NCBI GenBank assembly: GCA_003586115.2
Contig: QVOM02000112.1
Location: 106,728,701-106,792,700, forward strand
Source: Salvator merianae
Lineage: Eukaryota > Chordata > Lepidosauria > Squamata > Teiidae
DNA: 64,000 bases
Direction: 5' to 3'
Shown: positions 20,911 to 32,639 of the stretch, piece by piece
How the letters are laid out: every line of letters starts with the position of its first letter
How positions within the stretch are numbered: position 1 is the stretch's first letter
Position numbers and translations under genes: made by a program
The notes under the pieces: generated by a model
The model's database searches: none
What the model was told of the DNA's origin: nothing
What the model saw: only the letters and a program-made list of their open reading frames with translations

Positions 20911-21127
20911 AGCCATTTTGTGAGGCTTGGCCAGAGGTCTGTCAGGGCATAGGAGGTTGGTTATAGCTCTGTGACACCTGACATGAGGAAAATGGTCCTG
21001 CAGTGCTGCAGGTTTGGCTAAGGCACTCAACCACACAAGACCAACAAAAGTTATGGGAGCAGATCAGCAGCATGACAGGCTCATCAAAGAATGGCAGGCA
21101 GGTTGCACAAGTCAGGATAGCTACCAT
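20911..21127 (-). pseudogene. TRIM-type RING-finger remnant, frameshifted
   Basis: Read on the minus strand from 21127, the frame gives LTCATCLPFFDEPVML, then CSHNFCWSC. This is C-x2-C followed by C-x-H-x2-C-x2-C, the zinc-ligand order of a RING finger, with the TRIM-like phrase 'C..CL.FF.EPV.L.C.HNFC'. At about 21010 the homology moves to the next frame as VRCHRAITN and PDRPLAKPHKMA, similar to the end of a TRIM RING exon and its following linker. The first cysteine of the last pair is lost. The frame shift and missing ligand make it a pseudogene fragment. TRIM proteins are E3 ubiquitin ligases, a large family in reptiles; which member cannot be told. No B-box, coiled coil or B30.2 domain was found nearby. 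Confidence 0.7.
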
Positions 21128-21767
21128 TTATGCGTGCGCCAGCAGAAAAGCAACTTGCTTGCTTTTCGGGTGCCACACAAAATCCTTCAAATCAGTATCA
21201 ATTGTCAACAGATCATCAACAAGAAAAGGGAGATTGTTCTGTTAACTGTGGAGTATCACCCTGGCCCAGAAAACAATCTCACCTTGGTAGCTGTGGCCAC
21301 TGGGTTGCAAGGGGATGCATGCCACCAACCCAATCCAACCCAACCAGAAGTGCAAAAAACATTGGAAGAACCCCCAGAAGAATGACACATGTAGTCTGCC
21401 TTTCAATATGTCTCCCTCCCTGAGCTTGGGAAAATACAGACTTGTCCATTTTTGAAGATCTATGGTATAACCAAAAAAGGGGAGGATGCAGTGGTGATTC
21501 AGGAGAAAAAGGAAGGCGATGTCACCATCCCTCTTGAATGCCCACAAGCTGCAACACTGGAGACCCCTAGCTTCAGTACCCATGAAAAGCATATTTCTTT
21601 GGAGGGTGGGGACAGAGGGAGCTGACTGTGCCGTCCCCTGAGAAGCCAAAATGTGCAACCAGTCACAGAGGGAAGAGGGAAGAGGGAGGAGGGAAGGATC
21701 GGAGAAATAGAGAGGAACAGGTATCCTGTCACCATACTGAGGATGGGGAGACTGAAAAAGTGTGGAC
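21128..21767. other. No recognised gene or repeat
   Basis: A 180-residue antisense frame at 21242-21784 and a 123-residue sense frame at 21014-21385 overlap here without known motifs. 21650-21715 is purine-rich (GGAAGAGGGA-type repeats). Confidence 0.45.
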
Positions 21768-21770
21768 AAA

Positions 21771-21917
21771 GGCTTGTTCTGCACTGGGCCTTATTCTAGA
21801 TTATATCTCAGAATATGGGCCTGCCATCTGCATGCTGTTGTAGTTTGCACTAATATGCGGATGGCAGGCCCCTATTCTGAAATATAATCTGGAATAATGC
21901 CCAGTGCAGAAAGGGCC
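21771..21917. mobile_element. Family A miniature element, 147 bp
   Basis: It begins GGCTTGTTCTGCACTGGGCC and ends GCCCAGTGCAGAAAGGGCC. AAA flanks both sides (21768-21770, 21918-21920). It is shorter than the 180 bp copies because about 33 bp of the centre are missing. Confidence 0.85.
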
Positions 21918-21920
21918 AAA

Positions 21921-22772
21921 GGATTAGCACTACATTAGACTGATGTGATCAACCCAATATCGATCTCAGGTCCCATTGTGCCGTAAGATGGACTATACAG
22001 ATGAGGTGTGATCAGACCTATACACTTAGTGGCTAGGAAACTATAGAGCAAAGACAAAGCAGGTGAACTGCAAGTAATCCTAACTGGCAGCCCCTGCCCC
22101 CAATGCCCCTAGTGGCCATTTGGGATTTGCTGGCTCAAAAGACAGTGTCACCTTTTCAGAGGCCTCTTGATATCTACGAGGCACAGTGGCATTCACCACC
22201 TTTCGGATCTCAAGCCTCCAGAGCCTCCACAACTTCCACAAAATGGCAACTTACCTTTCATTCTATTTCAACTATCTGGGGTTGCCTTGATTGATGTAGA
22301 GATTCACATGCAGCTGCCAGGAGTTGCACCAAGGGCCAACAACGTGCCTAGAATTATTGCCAGCAACTAAACATGAAGCAAATTTCTGCTCACACTTCCA
22401 GCTCTCCACAGCAATAGCTTTTTGGCTGCTCTGAGTTGCATTCTAGCATAATACCAACCCCTCAGGGTCCTGCTCCCGAATGGATGAAGTCAAAGACACA
22501 GGATACCCCATCTCCTGGGAGTTTCCCAGCAAAAGAAATGGTGCATGGCTTCAAATCTCCAAGGTAAACCACTGATGCCAGTACTGATTTCCATAGTGAA
22601 ACCAGTGGAGCCAGTCTCTAACTGGAGCCACTCTGCCAGTTCTGCTGCACAAGTTGCTACGTATTTACTGATTTCTCTTTTATTAGTTTAAGGTAATAGC
22701 TAACACTATGCCAATTTCCCCACCACCACCACCACAGATTTTGGAAACATTTTCCTTTAATTAGCATAATTT
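21921..22772. other. No recognised gene or repeat
   Basis: Unassigned sequence, ending in a pure run of about 21 A residues at 22773-22793 preceded by ATAATTT. No LINE or SINE body was identified immediately before the run. Confidence 0.45.
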
Positions 22773-23154
22773 AAAAAAAAAAAAAAAAAAAAACCCTTTC
22801 ACAACCAATCAAAAGGTTGAAAGTTTTTCCATGGACCACGCATAGATGCATTTCTTTTATGAATTTCACACAAGCCAAGCACAGGTATTTGCTAGGCTTG
22901 ACTTGCTTGTTCTTCTTTTTTTATATTAAGTGATCTTCTGTTGCATCCCTCCTGGATGCTTGATTTTCCTGAAAATGCCATGATATCCTTAGCTGAACTT
23001 TTCTGTGAAGGTGGCAAGACTGCCTACTCTTGCAGCCAAGGTGTAACTTGTGTTTATTTGACTTTTATAGCTTCAAATACATCAGAGGTATTATTTTAAC
23101 CCCAAAAAAGAAGTTTCAATGAAGAAATCAAAAATAAGATTAGCAAATGCACCC

Positions 23155-23690
23155 ATTTTTTAATTATACAAAAAGAAATAACAAAAAATAACAGATTATA
23201 ACAAAAAATAGTGCTCCCATCAAAAAAGAACATACACTGAAAAAGAAACAAAACAAAAAAAACTACTACCCCACCACCACACTACCAAACTAACCCTTTT
23301 GCACACTGATTGACAACTTCTAGATTATTTCTTCCATCTTCTTTATCCTTCATTCTAGCTGGACCAAAGAGTTAGTCTTGTTATTTCTTCTCTAAATTCT
23401 TTTGGCGCTTGGGGTGTCATTGAATAATAGAATATTTTTTTTCCCTTTTTCCTCTGTTTTAGAAAGCAATTTCATACCTTGACTTTTAAATCTTATTTCC
23501 CACATTTTATCAAATGTATATTGTTCCATTAAATACCTGTACCAATTATCTAATGTCCATTTAGTACTTTCCCTCCATCCCAAATGCACCAATATTTGGC
23601 AATCTGGTAGCAAGCATCCTTGCCTTCCCACATGTCGACTAAAGTTAGAAGGAAAATATCCTTTGAAGCATTTTGTTTTCTTTTCAAAGA
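23155..23690 (-). mobile_element. L1-type LINE 3' portion, antisense, first piece
   Basis: On the minus strand a frame at 23392-23631 reads WTLDNWYRYLMEQYTFDKMW and RFKSQGMKLLSKTEEKGKKN, resembling the C-terminal region of reptile L1-type ORF2. The sense end is A-rich (T-rich on the plus strand near 23155). Assignment to the L1 clade is by overall look only. Confidence 0.45.
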
Positions 23691-24290
23691 TTTTTATTAA
23701 GTATAAAACATCCTAATATATAAAAATATTCTAAAAACACCAACTCGTACAGTTTATACTTTGATGGTTGATAATTGATGACTTCCGATTTTCTTCTGAA
23801 TGATGGATTGGTATCTTTAACCTTTTGCACCTCTTGTTTATTCTTTTACTGCCCCAGTGTCTTTGTCTCTCATTATTCTTCAAAACCTTCCATTGGTAAT
23901 TCTTTCTCTGATGTCTGTAGATAGTCAATAAAGGGTCACCAGTTCTTAACAAAGTCTGATGTAGATTTATCTCTTAATAAAATTGTCAGTTTATCCATTT
24001 CTGCAAAATCCATCAATTTTATAAACCAGTCCTCCAATAATGCAATTTTCAGCATTTTCCATTGCTGTGCATATATCGATCTGACCACAATAACCATATA
24101 TTGCAATAGAACATTATATTTTTCTAATTCCGTATTTATCAATCCCAGTAAGAAAATTTCCAGTTTAATATGTATCTGTATCTTTAACATTTTTGCATTT
24201 CAGTATGTATAAGATAATACATTCCATCCTTTTCCCCAGATTTCCAACATTTATTTGACCTGTTCTTCTATATTTTAGATAATTTGTGTG
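23691..24290 (-). mobile_element. L1-type LINE ORF2 C-terminus and 3' end, antisense
   Basis: The minus-strand frame at 23936-24190 includes NVLLQYMVIVVRSIYAQQWK and then DWFIKLMDFAEMDKLT and ILLRDKSTSDFVKNW. It continues in another frame as PLLTIYRHQRKNYQW. This resembles the conserved L1 ORF2 tail (W...M..AEM..L...L.....F...W.P). Stops and a frame change show decay. It abuts a second antisense piece at 23155-23690, so one rearranged copy or two tandem tails are both possible. Confidence 0.6.
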
Positions 24291-24518
24291 AGGTAAGGTG
24301 CCATCTATGCATTTTCAATTGAGAAAGCGCAGGCTGAATGCAAAGCACTGAAGAAATGTTTAAAGGATATGCACACATCACCATCCAAGGTTACCACAAA
24401 ACAATGAAGTAATCCAAAGCCCACCCCAATTCTGAAGAAATTCTAAAGTGTCCTGAGAATGGGGCTAGGAATGGGATGGAGCCTCCTTTAGAGAGGAAGA
24501 AATCTTTAACAGGAAGTA

Positions 24519-24603
24519 AGGGAGGGAGGGAGGGAGGGAGGGAGAGAGAGAGAGAGGAAGGAAGGAAGGAAGGAAGGAAGGAAGGAAGGAAGGAAGGAAG
24601 GAA

Positions 24604-24669
<66 letters not shown>

Positions 24670-24670
24670 A
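24519..24670. repeat. Compound purine microsatellite
   Basis: A continuous purine strand changes unit from GGGA at 24519-24543 to GA, then GGAA from about 24556, then GAAA from about 24608 to 24670. The total is about 150 bp. The open frames across it are low-complexity and not genes. Confidence 0.95.
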
Positions 24671-25016
24671 TCCCTGAAGGACAGGTTTTGCCACAGCACT
24701 AATAATAATCCTTAACAGCCTCTGTACTCAAGTGAATGCCACTAAAGGTGCATCTACACACAGCCAAAGAGGCACCTTCTAATTGTCCATAGAGTGAATC
24801 AGACAAGGGATTGTGCTCATTTCTTGCCCCAATTCCATCTCCTTGTAATGATAACACAGACAAAATAATGGGCGTGAAAATGAACTCTCCACATGTCTCT
24901 TTTAGAAAAACTGTTTGGTCCATCATCAGAACAATTGCAGAGAACAGACCAGTGATCACCACAGTAGAACTATAGCACCAACTTCTCCAGTCCCCTTCAG
25001 GCAGGTATTTGCCAAG
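24671..25016. other. No recognised gene or repeat
   Basis: Nothing assignable was seen. An 87-residue antisense frame has no known motif. Confidence 0.45.
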
Positions 25017-25402
25017 TAGAGATGTGGATAAACAGAAGTTCGCTGATTTGGTTTGATGAGAATCAAAACAGACCTCGTAGGATTCAGTTCAGTCTAGAAC
25101 CTGGTTGGACAAGGTTCACCAGTTCTAGGTGGAAGCCCAAACAGTTTGTGAATGTTCATAAATATTTACAAAAAGCATTTAAAGTACATTTTAAAAACCC
25201 TATTTAAAAGGCCAGAATGGGGTAAAGTTCAAAGTTTGAATCAAATAGTTCAGTCTGACCTGGTTTAAATGAACACCATGGTTCAGTTTGAATTGAACCA
25301 GCCCCTTTTGAGCAGGGGGGTGTTTCAGTCAAATTTGAACTGGTATCAAATTGTTCAGTTCAATTCAAACCAAATGAACCTTAATTGAATTTGCACATCT
25401 CA
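25017..25402. mobile_element. Family G hAT-like element, copy 2
   Basis: TAGAGATGTGGATAAACAG at the left and TTTGCACATCTCA at the right match the ends of the 5452 copy. The interior contains many variants of GTTCAGTTTGAATTGAAC-type self-complementary sequence. The flanks do not match as a duplication, so the exact limits are tentative. Confidence 0.6.
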
Positions 25403-26417
25403 ACTTCTACGGTAAGGCTACAAGACTGCTGCTCCAACACCCCTTTTCTTTTATTCTACAAACCTCTCTGCAGAACTTGCTCATATCCTACCTTCTCACA
25501 TCTCCCCACCTGTGCACGTGCCTCAATGTTTCATTATTGGCAGTAGTGAGTCTTAAATGAACCAACAATGAACACTATAACAGAGAGTACAGTTAGATGG
25601 GTTTCTGTCTTATGCTATGTATTCTTTTATATGTAATCTTTGAGTGGATTGGTCCAATGTGTACAAAGACATGCCTCTCTTTTTTCATGCAACTTTGACA
25701 GTTTAAGTAAACCATGTTGTTCCTTTTCATTTCTTCAAGCAGTACTGTTGTTTTAATATATCCTAATCTTAGAGAATCGCCATTTTAAAGTGATACATAT
25801 GTTGTCTGTTTGATGAACTACTTACTCTAGATAAAAGATTTACTTTTGACACCACACAAGTCACTCATGCTCCCCTCCACCTGTTTCCCACACAGAGCGC
25901 TGAAGAGACAGTGGGCACCATTACCACTTTCCACACATGAACACAGGGCCTTCCTCACTCCACATCTTTAGGAATACACTTTCTGTTCAGGATGTGGACA
26001 GTTGTTTTAAAGACACCTTAAGAAAAGATCACACTACATTAGAAGGAGTGTCTCATCTGTGTACATGTGGAAGAAGCCTAAATGTGAGGTAATATTATTT
26101 GGTAGTAAATCTCCTCATGTAAAGAGCTGTATTCTTCTCATGTAAACATTACAGGGTACATGTAAACGCTTAATTGTAGTCAAGCAGTGCTGAACTAGAA
26201 TGCACAGCCATTTTTGTGACTGCCAAAGGATGCAGTAGGCAAGCAGCGTTTCAATACCCTACACCATTTCTTCCCTTTCACCATGGAAGCAATCATTTTC
26301 TCCCATGCACCACAACCAGCACAGTGGCCCTCAGAGTAATATTTCCTCTTGGCTAAGCTGAGTCCTCACCACTTCAGCAGCCATCATGTGGGAAGAGATT
26401 CTGCCCTTTGTCATCAC
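25403..26417. other. No recognised gene or repeat
   Basis: About 1 kb unassigned. No domains appear in the short frames. Confidence 0.45.
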
Positions 26418-26442
26418 CAGCAGCAGCAGCAGCAGCAGCAGC
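26418..26442. repeat. (CAG)8 trinucleotide run
   Basis: Eight perfect CAG units. The 90-residue frame crossing it (26349-26621) reads poly-glutamine but has no other coding support. Confidence 0.95.
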
Positions 26443-26773
26443 ACCATCTACGCTTTCCCAGTGTGCGTGGGAAGTTCCCTCCACATTGCTGTAGTTGCCA
26501 TTGTTGCAGTCATCTGATTGGCCAAGATGGTCTCAGAGCTTCCATTGTTGCCACTGCTGCCAATTTTTCCTCAGTGAGGTATGTTTTGTCCCCGTGCTCT
26601 CTGTCTCTCCAGGCTGCCTGAGTGCACATCCATAGTATTTTCTAGAGCCATTGCCATCTGGAGTTACTGCCTTTCTACAGTCTCCTGTCTGATGTTCACA
26701 AGAGGCCTACAGCTACAGCTTTTAGGTACTACTGAAAACATACCTCTGTATCCAGGCATTTAGTGTATGAATA

Positions 26774-27097
26774 CAGTAGGACCCCATTTAACGTGAGGGT
26801 CCCATTTTGACAAGTCATTGCTTAACATTAAACTCATGTCAATTGAGCAATAGACCTTTAATGATAGGGAGAATGCATTAATATGAAACAGGTATAATTA
26901 ATACTGCGTAATACCAAAACAAGGTCTCAATTAGTTGCATTATATCGAAACTGCACAAACCAGCTCCACTTAAAAGTACCATAGTTGTTTTCCTGACCCA
27001 CCCAATTTTAATACGTTTTAATTAACTGTAGAGGTTTAACTGTTTTCACTCTTTGTTTTTAATCTCTATTATTTGTAAACTTCGTTATGGGAAACTG
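26774..27097. mobile_element. Tigger/pogo-like miniature element
   Basis: The left end CAGTAGGACCCCATTTAACG and the complemented right end CAGTTTCCCATAACGAAG share the CAGT...CCC...TAACG pattern of Tc1/mariner Tigger-type ends. TA flanks both sides (26772-26773, 27098-27099). The interior is AT-rich and non-coding. Confidence 0.55.
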
Positions 27098-27099
27098 TA

Positions 27100-27516
27100 T
27101 ACCAGTGGTGGCTCATAGTTTCAAGGGCAGGTGACTACAGGTGCCGGTCAGGCAACCATTGGTTGTAAACACATGCACCATCCCCTGGGCAGCCCGTAAG
27201 TCAGTGCTCCAAGGAAAAGGGCATGCCACAAGGACAGTGATCACTCAGCCAGTGTCTGCAATCACCCGCTCTTAAAGCTACAAGCTTCCATTGTGTATGC
27301 AAATATTTTTAATTAATTAATTAATTAATTTGGGGCCTCAAGTACTGGGTATAGGTAGAGGAAAATATCCATATTTTTCTGTACTAGTATGCATTCTGGT
27401 ATTTAGCTGTGGCCTAAAATAAGTGTTGTAGCATACACATGCTTTTAGGTGGGTTATTTGTATATTTACCTTAAAAACTGCTGTTTGCAAAGAAACAGGC
27501 TGGGTTGCATAATGCC
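27100..27516. other. Unassigned, with an ATTA microsatellite
   Basis: 27308-27331 is a run of TTAA/AATT tetramers. The rest shows no match. Confidence 0.5.
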
Positions 27517-27975
27517 AAGGCTGCATCCAGACAGGTGTTAAAATGTGCAATTATGTCATGGCTATGTTGGGATTGCCACACGAATCTGTGGCATCCCCAA
27601 CATAGCCCTGCTATAAAGGGATGAAATTATGCTTTGTCCTATTCCTAGAAAATCCAACTCTCAACATGGATTTTCCTGGAATAGCGTAAAAACCTACCTG
27701 TCTGGAAGCACAGCAGCATGATCCTAATTGAATAAAATGCCCCACACACGTGCATACGGCCGAATCTGAGGCAAAACGGCCACTGTGCAGGTGCATGAAC
27801 CAATCCGCGCGCACTTCTGGGTATTTTGCGTGGTCAAAATACCTGGATGTCCGCATCACACCAGCATGGAAGGAGTCATTTGCTCTGCACAGTTGCCCAG
27901 TGATGATTCTGGAGGAGCTTTACTCCAGAATATTACTAAAAAGCATGATTTACCAGTGATGTCTGGCAGCGGCCC
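27517..27975. mobile_element. Family I inverted-repeat element, copy 2
   Basis: The left end AAGGCTGCATCCAGACAG and the complemented right end TTGGGCCGCTGCCAGACATC pair. The left part has a hairpin, CTATGTTGGGATTGCCACAC with TGTGGCATCCCCAACATAG. The GCATCCAGAC end is shared with 614-1051. The target duplication is unclear. Confidence 0.5.
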
Positions 27976-28168
27976 AAGTCTTTAGAGATGACTTCAGACG
28001 CCACAGAGAAATATTGGTTTTGTAAAAGGAGTCAGTTTCCCCCAGTCATGGCACAAAGCAGGGTGCCAGAATTCCCTAGCCCACACTGATTAAGCATCAG
28101 ATTGAGCATCCAGGGACTTGTGCACTGGCCGCTTTTCTTCTCTTTCCTTTTCTTCCTGTGCACAGCAA

Positions 28169-28660
28169 GGGCATTTCTGAACTTACCTGGGCTGAACTAG
28201 TCCAACTGGAACCACTCCTACTGGAATGGTTCCCAGCAGGAGTGCTCCAGCTGTCCTGGAACAAGACTGTCCACATTTGGATGGCTTGTTCAGGACAGTC
28301 CCTAAGCCTTCTTGTGCTGCCCCAAAGCTTGGCAAGCTTCAGAGCCTGCTATGAGGGCTCCTATGGTCAGGGACAAAAGTTCCTGGCCTCAGAGCCCCAG
28401 GGGGACCCATCTGAGCAGCACAATTTGGTGTCTTCGAAATGAAGCTAAACTGGAGCAAGGAGGCATGCCTCCCTGTTCTGTTCTAGCAGTCCCTGGACCA
28501 CCGGTAAACATTTTAAAAGCATTCCAGCAGTATTCCCGTCTAGGCAGCAAACAGAGCATTCTAGCAGGGGACATGGCCTCCCATTAAGTTGGTTCACTGT
28601 GTAGAAAGGAGGTCTCTGGACCCCTTCTTGGACCATCCTATGGGTAAGTGTGGAAAGCCC
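28169..28660. mobile_element. Family F inverted-repeat element, PIF/Harbinger-like
   Basis: The left end GGGCATTTCTGAACTTACC and the complemented right end GGGCTTTCCACACTTACCC form terminal repeats. Flanks CAA and GAA differ at one base. Inside are short hairpins (GGAACCACTCCTACTGG with GGTTCCCAGCAGGAGTG) and GCCCCAAAGCTTGG-type text shared with other F copies. Confidence 0.55.
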
Positions 28661-29327
28661 GAAGTTCTAAATGTTTGATCCAGCACAAAATCACATCAGT
28701 CCTCAGTGGTGGCAGCACAGCACCAACTCTTCCTGGAAGGTGCAGGAATTCCCAGACTGTACAAGAGCTGCAGTTCCCAAGAGAAGAATCAAGAAGGGCC
28801 CAACATTGCAGTGAGCCTGCCAGCGCCACTGGGATATCTGAACCATTCTGTTGCTAATAATGCATTTTGCAGCTCCCTAACCATTTCAAAGCCCAGCATG
28901 GCTGTGAAGTCTCCAAGAAACTATTGGAGACCAAGACTTGATTAAACACTTCCTCATCTCCCTCCACTGGTTACACTGCACACATCACCTCTGCCTGGAA
29001 CCATTTGCTAAAGTCTGGTTTCCACTTCCTAATGTCAAATTAGTGTTACAAAAGAATTATGCAGCTTGCTTTTCCTGGATCTGGAAGTGTGTCTGGGCTG
29101 TTGCACTGCCACTGCAAAGTTAGTGCAAATGATCCAAAGCACAATGTGGACAATGCACATTATTTGTGCAAATGGGCACAAAGTGTCATAGTGGACATGG
29201 GCCCAGCACTTCTGCAGGCAAAATCCAAAACATACAAGAGAAAGAAGTTCAGCAGGTCACTTAGGAAAGGAAAGCAGCTGGCTGACCCACTGCAGTCATT
29301 AAATAAGGAATACATCAATACTGGCCA
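28661..29327. other. No recognised gene or repeat
   Basis: No family or domain was recognised. Confidence 0.45.
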
Positions 29328-29690
29328 TTAAGATCAGAAGGGGAGGCGCTTTTTGATGTTCTGCCACCCACAGAGGGATGAGGGGTGGTGGCATGTGAGA
29401 TAGCCTTCTCTGTGGTTGCCCCCAGATGTTGGAACAGCCTTCCTCTGTAGGTACACCAGAATGTCAACATGATGTAGTTTTCAGCACCTGGTAAAATATC
29501 TCTCTTCATCCAGGCCTTTAAGGCTTAACTTGCTCTGAATGTAGTCCTGCAAGGGAGGGGAGAGGGTTATATTTTAATGTATTTTTATCCCATTTTAATT
29601 AAAAATGTTTTTTTATTGAGTGTTGTGACCTGCCCTGGAACCTTTGGGCAAAGGATGAGATACAAATGAAATGAAAATAATAGTACTTCT
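29328..29690 (+). mobile_element. L2-clade LINE 3' end
   Basis: AGATAGCCTTCTCTGTGGTT, CCAGATGTTGGAACAGCC and TCTCTTCATCCAGGCCTTTA precede the end block TGACCTGCCCTGGAACC and an AAATGAAATGAAAATAATA tail. The order matches the other L2 tails at 37425 and 52085. Confidence 0.75.
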
Positions 29691-30639
29691 ATAGGATTTT
29701 CTCTTTCTGTATTTTTGTTAATTTCTGCATCTGTTTTAAAAGGTTCACATCACCTTCATTTTAAGAAAGGATACCTATATGTAAAGATTTTTATGTTTAA
29801 ATTATTTATCCAAACACAAACATTAAATGCAAGTAAAACAATCCTAACATTGGAACTGAGATTTACAGTACATTGCTAAGGATGCTAAGCTTAGAAAATG
29901 TCTTATAGGATATATTTTCAACCATGTTGATGAATCTTGGATTGCACATTTCCTTCTGAGATTTCAGCTTTCCTTCTCACAAACTGGAATAATAAAAATT
30001 TACACTCACTCCGTCTTTTTGCCTCCTTTGTACTATGCAAAGATGGTTTCCACCAGCCATCCTGATAAACCTCCTTTTTGGGGGAGGAAGGGGAGAGACT
30101 GACTTCACCTCTTGTTTTGGAAGAGAACTTTTAAAGACATGACTCTTTGGAGAGATTTGACCATTTTGAAAATCTTTTTAAGGCTGAGACTGTCTAAGAA
30201 TTTGCGTTGACTTCCAGCTCAGTGACGACTCGCAGACTGGTGGCTCTCGAGTTTCAGCCTGGAATAAGACACATCTGTTCCATGAGGTAGAACATGAAGA
30301 ATTAATGTGTTTTCTATTTTTTGTCTCTGTAGGCTGGATTCCTTGGAGTAGGCTTTTGATTTGTATATATTTCTGCAATAAAGGAAAATATCTTATTTTT
30401 TATCTTTTGCCTCTTCATTCACATAGTGCAAAAAGAAACTGGTGACTCAGGAGAGGGGTAGATTTCTACCCCACTATAAGAATGTGTTACAAAATTGGTA
30501 GAAAATCAGTGTGAGGGATAAGTATGTACTTTCCCATTCACATTGCTAAAGGTGAATAGGTCAAGAAAATAGACTGCAGTTAACTCAGGCACAATCTATT
30601 AACCCTTTGTTAACCCAAAACAGTTAACTACCACTATAT
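29691..30639. other. No recognised gene or repeat
   Basis: AT-rich and unassigned. Confidence 0.45.
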
Positions 30640-30873
30640 TCACACACAGTAAAAGAAAAAAAGTACCTCTGTGGGGGCTTAGAGACAGCTTAGAGATGGC
30701 TTGCAGGTAGGATTATTCACAGGTCAGTCTGCACCTCCCCCTCTCATGACTATTCTCATCTAGAAAATGTGGATTAGAAATGGGATGAGAATATGAGTGC
30801 CACACACTATCACCTCTTAGGCACTTTTGAGGTACTTTTTTATTATGTGTGAATGCAGGCTTACAGGCAAATT
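30640..30873. mobile_element. Family C miniature element, copy 4
   Basis: TATTCACACACAGTAAAAG at the left and TTATGTGTGAATGCAGGCTT at the right pair. The core AGACAGCTTAGAGATGGC and GTGGATTAGAAATGGGATGA matches the 2955 copy most closely. Confidence 0.6.
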
Positions 30874-32639
30874 TAGTTAATTCTGCAGAAAACATTAGAT
30901 AGAATCCACACAAGGATGGGGACGGTGCTGTAAACAAATATTGCACTTAAAGCGATCTTCATTAGTCCCCTCATTGCTCACAGTTGTGGTGGGCTCTTTG
31001 CTTGCCTGCTACTGTTCTGAATGAGGGGAACGCCAAAACAGGGAACTTTTGTTCCTCCAGCAAGCACAGGAAGGGCGCGGTCCAACATCATAAATTTAAT
31101 CCGTATCAGAAGAGTACAAGGACTGAATTCGTCTTCTGACCGTTCCCACATTTGCATTTTAACACAGACTCAATTCGGACTTGCTTGTTCTCACACTGAT
31201 GTGTCCCTTGCTTGGCACAGGGAAACCGTACCTTTTCTGCCTCCACCCCTCGCCAAATCCCCCTCCCTGTGCAGTCAGTGATTGGCTGCAGTCCTAATGG
31301 TCAAATCTTGACTTCACAGGTACAGGCAAGTAAAGCTCCATTTTCTTTATGTCCCCGCTACTGCCGCAGAATACTTGGCAGCATTACTAGTCATTTGCCA
31401 TTTGCTCCTTCTCCTCCTCCTGCCTATATCTACACAAGCAGAACTTTAATACTCCATCTACCACATAATAAAGCTTTTTAAAAGGCAGATGGCGATTTCT
31501 GCTCCATTGCAATTGCACTTTTGCACAATTGCTCAATTTAAGAGTAGCACAAAAGCAAGGAGAGGACCAGGAAGAGGGGGAAATGTGGAGGGGAAAATGG
31601 GGGAGGGGGCTCTATTATCATGATAGTGTAGTTAATGGCCAGCAAATGAACTCCGCCTCACCTCCCCACAAGACATCCACAGCAGCATGTGTACCACTAT
31701 GTAACTGTGTGCTTCTGAAGGCAAAACTGATACTGAGTGGGTTCTTTGTTAGGGCAAGAGGACTGCACCCCCTTTAATTTCTTCCTGGCAGTGTCAAATA
31801 GGGAATAAAGGAAGAGAAAGGACCACAGTTTAGCAAAGTAAAATGGAGGACAGTTTTTTTTTCTCCTGGCAGTGGAGGAAGGGGGGATAATGTAGGCGGA
31901 AGGAACTACTGTGATTTCTGCCCACCCACAAAGCCTGTCACTGCAGGAAATGGGAAGCCCTCCCTCTGCATGTCCCCAAAGAAGTACAGTCCCTCCCAAA
32001 TAGTCTCCTTCCCCATTCTCACACGGCAAAATAAAGCGGGCTAGCGATCTGGAACAGGTTGAGAACTCATTAAATCCGAACGCAAAGTAGCCCAGCTTTC
32101 GCCAATTTAGTCCAGAAAAACTACGGAAAGGCAAGATTATGTTGGACCAGCGGGAACTGAAGACAGCCCATAAGCTGATTAAATACCATGTTGGAATGCA
32201 GCCAAAGTGGCAGCAGAAGTCAGCAATTTTCCTGTGCTCTTTTGAAGAACACAAGACCAGGTAGGTTTGGATGCTGCAGTGTAGCATAAACCACAGGGGG
32301 AGTGCTGTGAGATTGACTGTTAAAGCACTCTAATGGTTACACAGGGTGCAGGGAGAGATTCCAGGGCACAGGATCATCTGGATCTACTGGATCCTCTGCC
32401 CTAGGGGAACTCTTTCACCACTGCAACCTAAAGGTCCCATGTGGATCCTTTCTTAGTTAACTTGTTTTGAAAGAGTTGACAAGATGTGAAACTTTAATAA
32501 TATACCCAGTTGAAGGAAGTTTTGGAGGGTTGACCCTGCTGAGATCATTATCCTATTGTATGGGTACGTATGAAAAGAAATTCACACCTGCCTCTAATTT
32601 TTCATTTGTTTGTTTAGCTATCAATTGAACTAATGAGGT
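30874..32639. other. No recognised gene; about 1.8 kb unassigned
   Basis: The 196-residue antisense open frame at 31697-32287 is the longest non-LINE frame here but shows no conserved motif. Scattered CpGs at 31050-31150 and 32030-32110 suggest further DNA-transposon remnants whose ends I could not pair. Confidence 0.4.

Noticed and set aside
21242..21784. 180-residue antisense frame beside the RING remnant as the rest of a TRIM gene
   Set aside because: It lies on the 5' side of the RING in that orientation, has no B-box, coiled-coil or B30.2 features, and runs into a family A element.
24391..24715. Low-complexity frames rich in Leu/Phe/Ser or Lys/Glu
   Set aside because: They only translate the purine microsatellite.
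26349..26621. Poly-glutamine protein from the CAG run
   Set aside because: Only eight CAG units in a short frame with no other protein features.
31697..32287. 196-residue antisense open frame as a gene
   Set aside because: No recognisable domain, odd composition, and overlap with sequence that looks like eroded DNA-transposon remnants. Frames of this length occur by chance in 64 kb.
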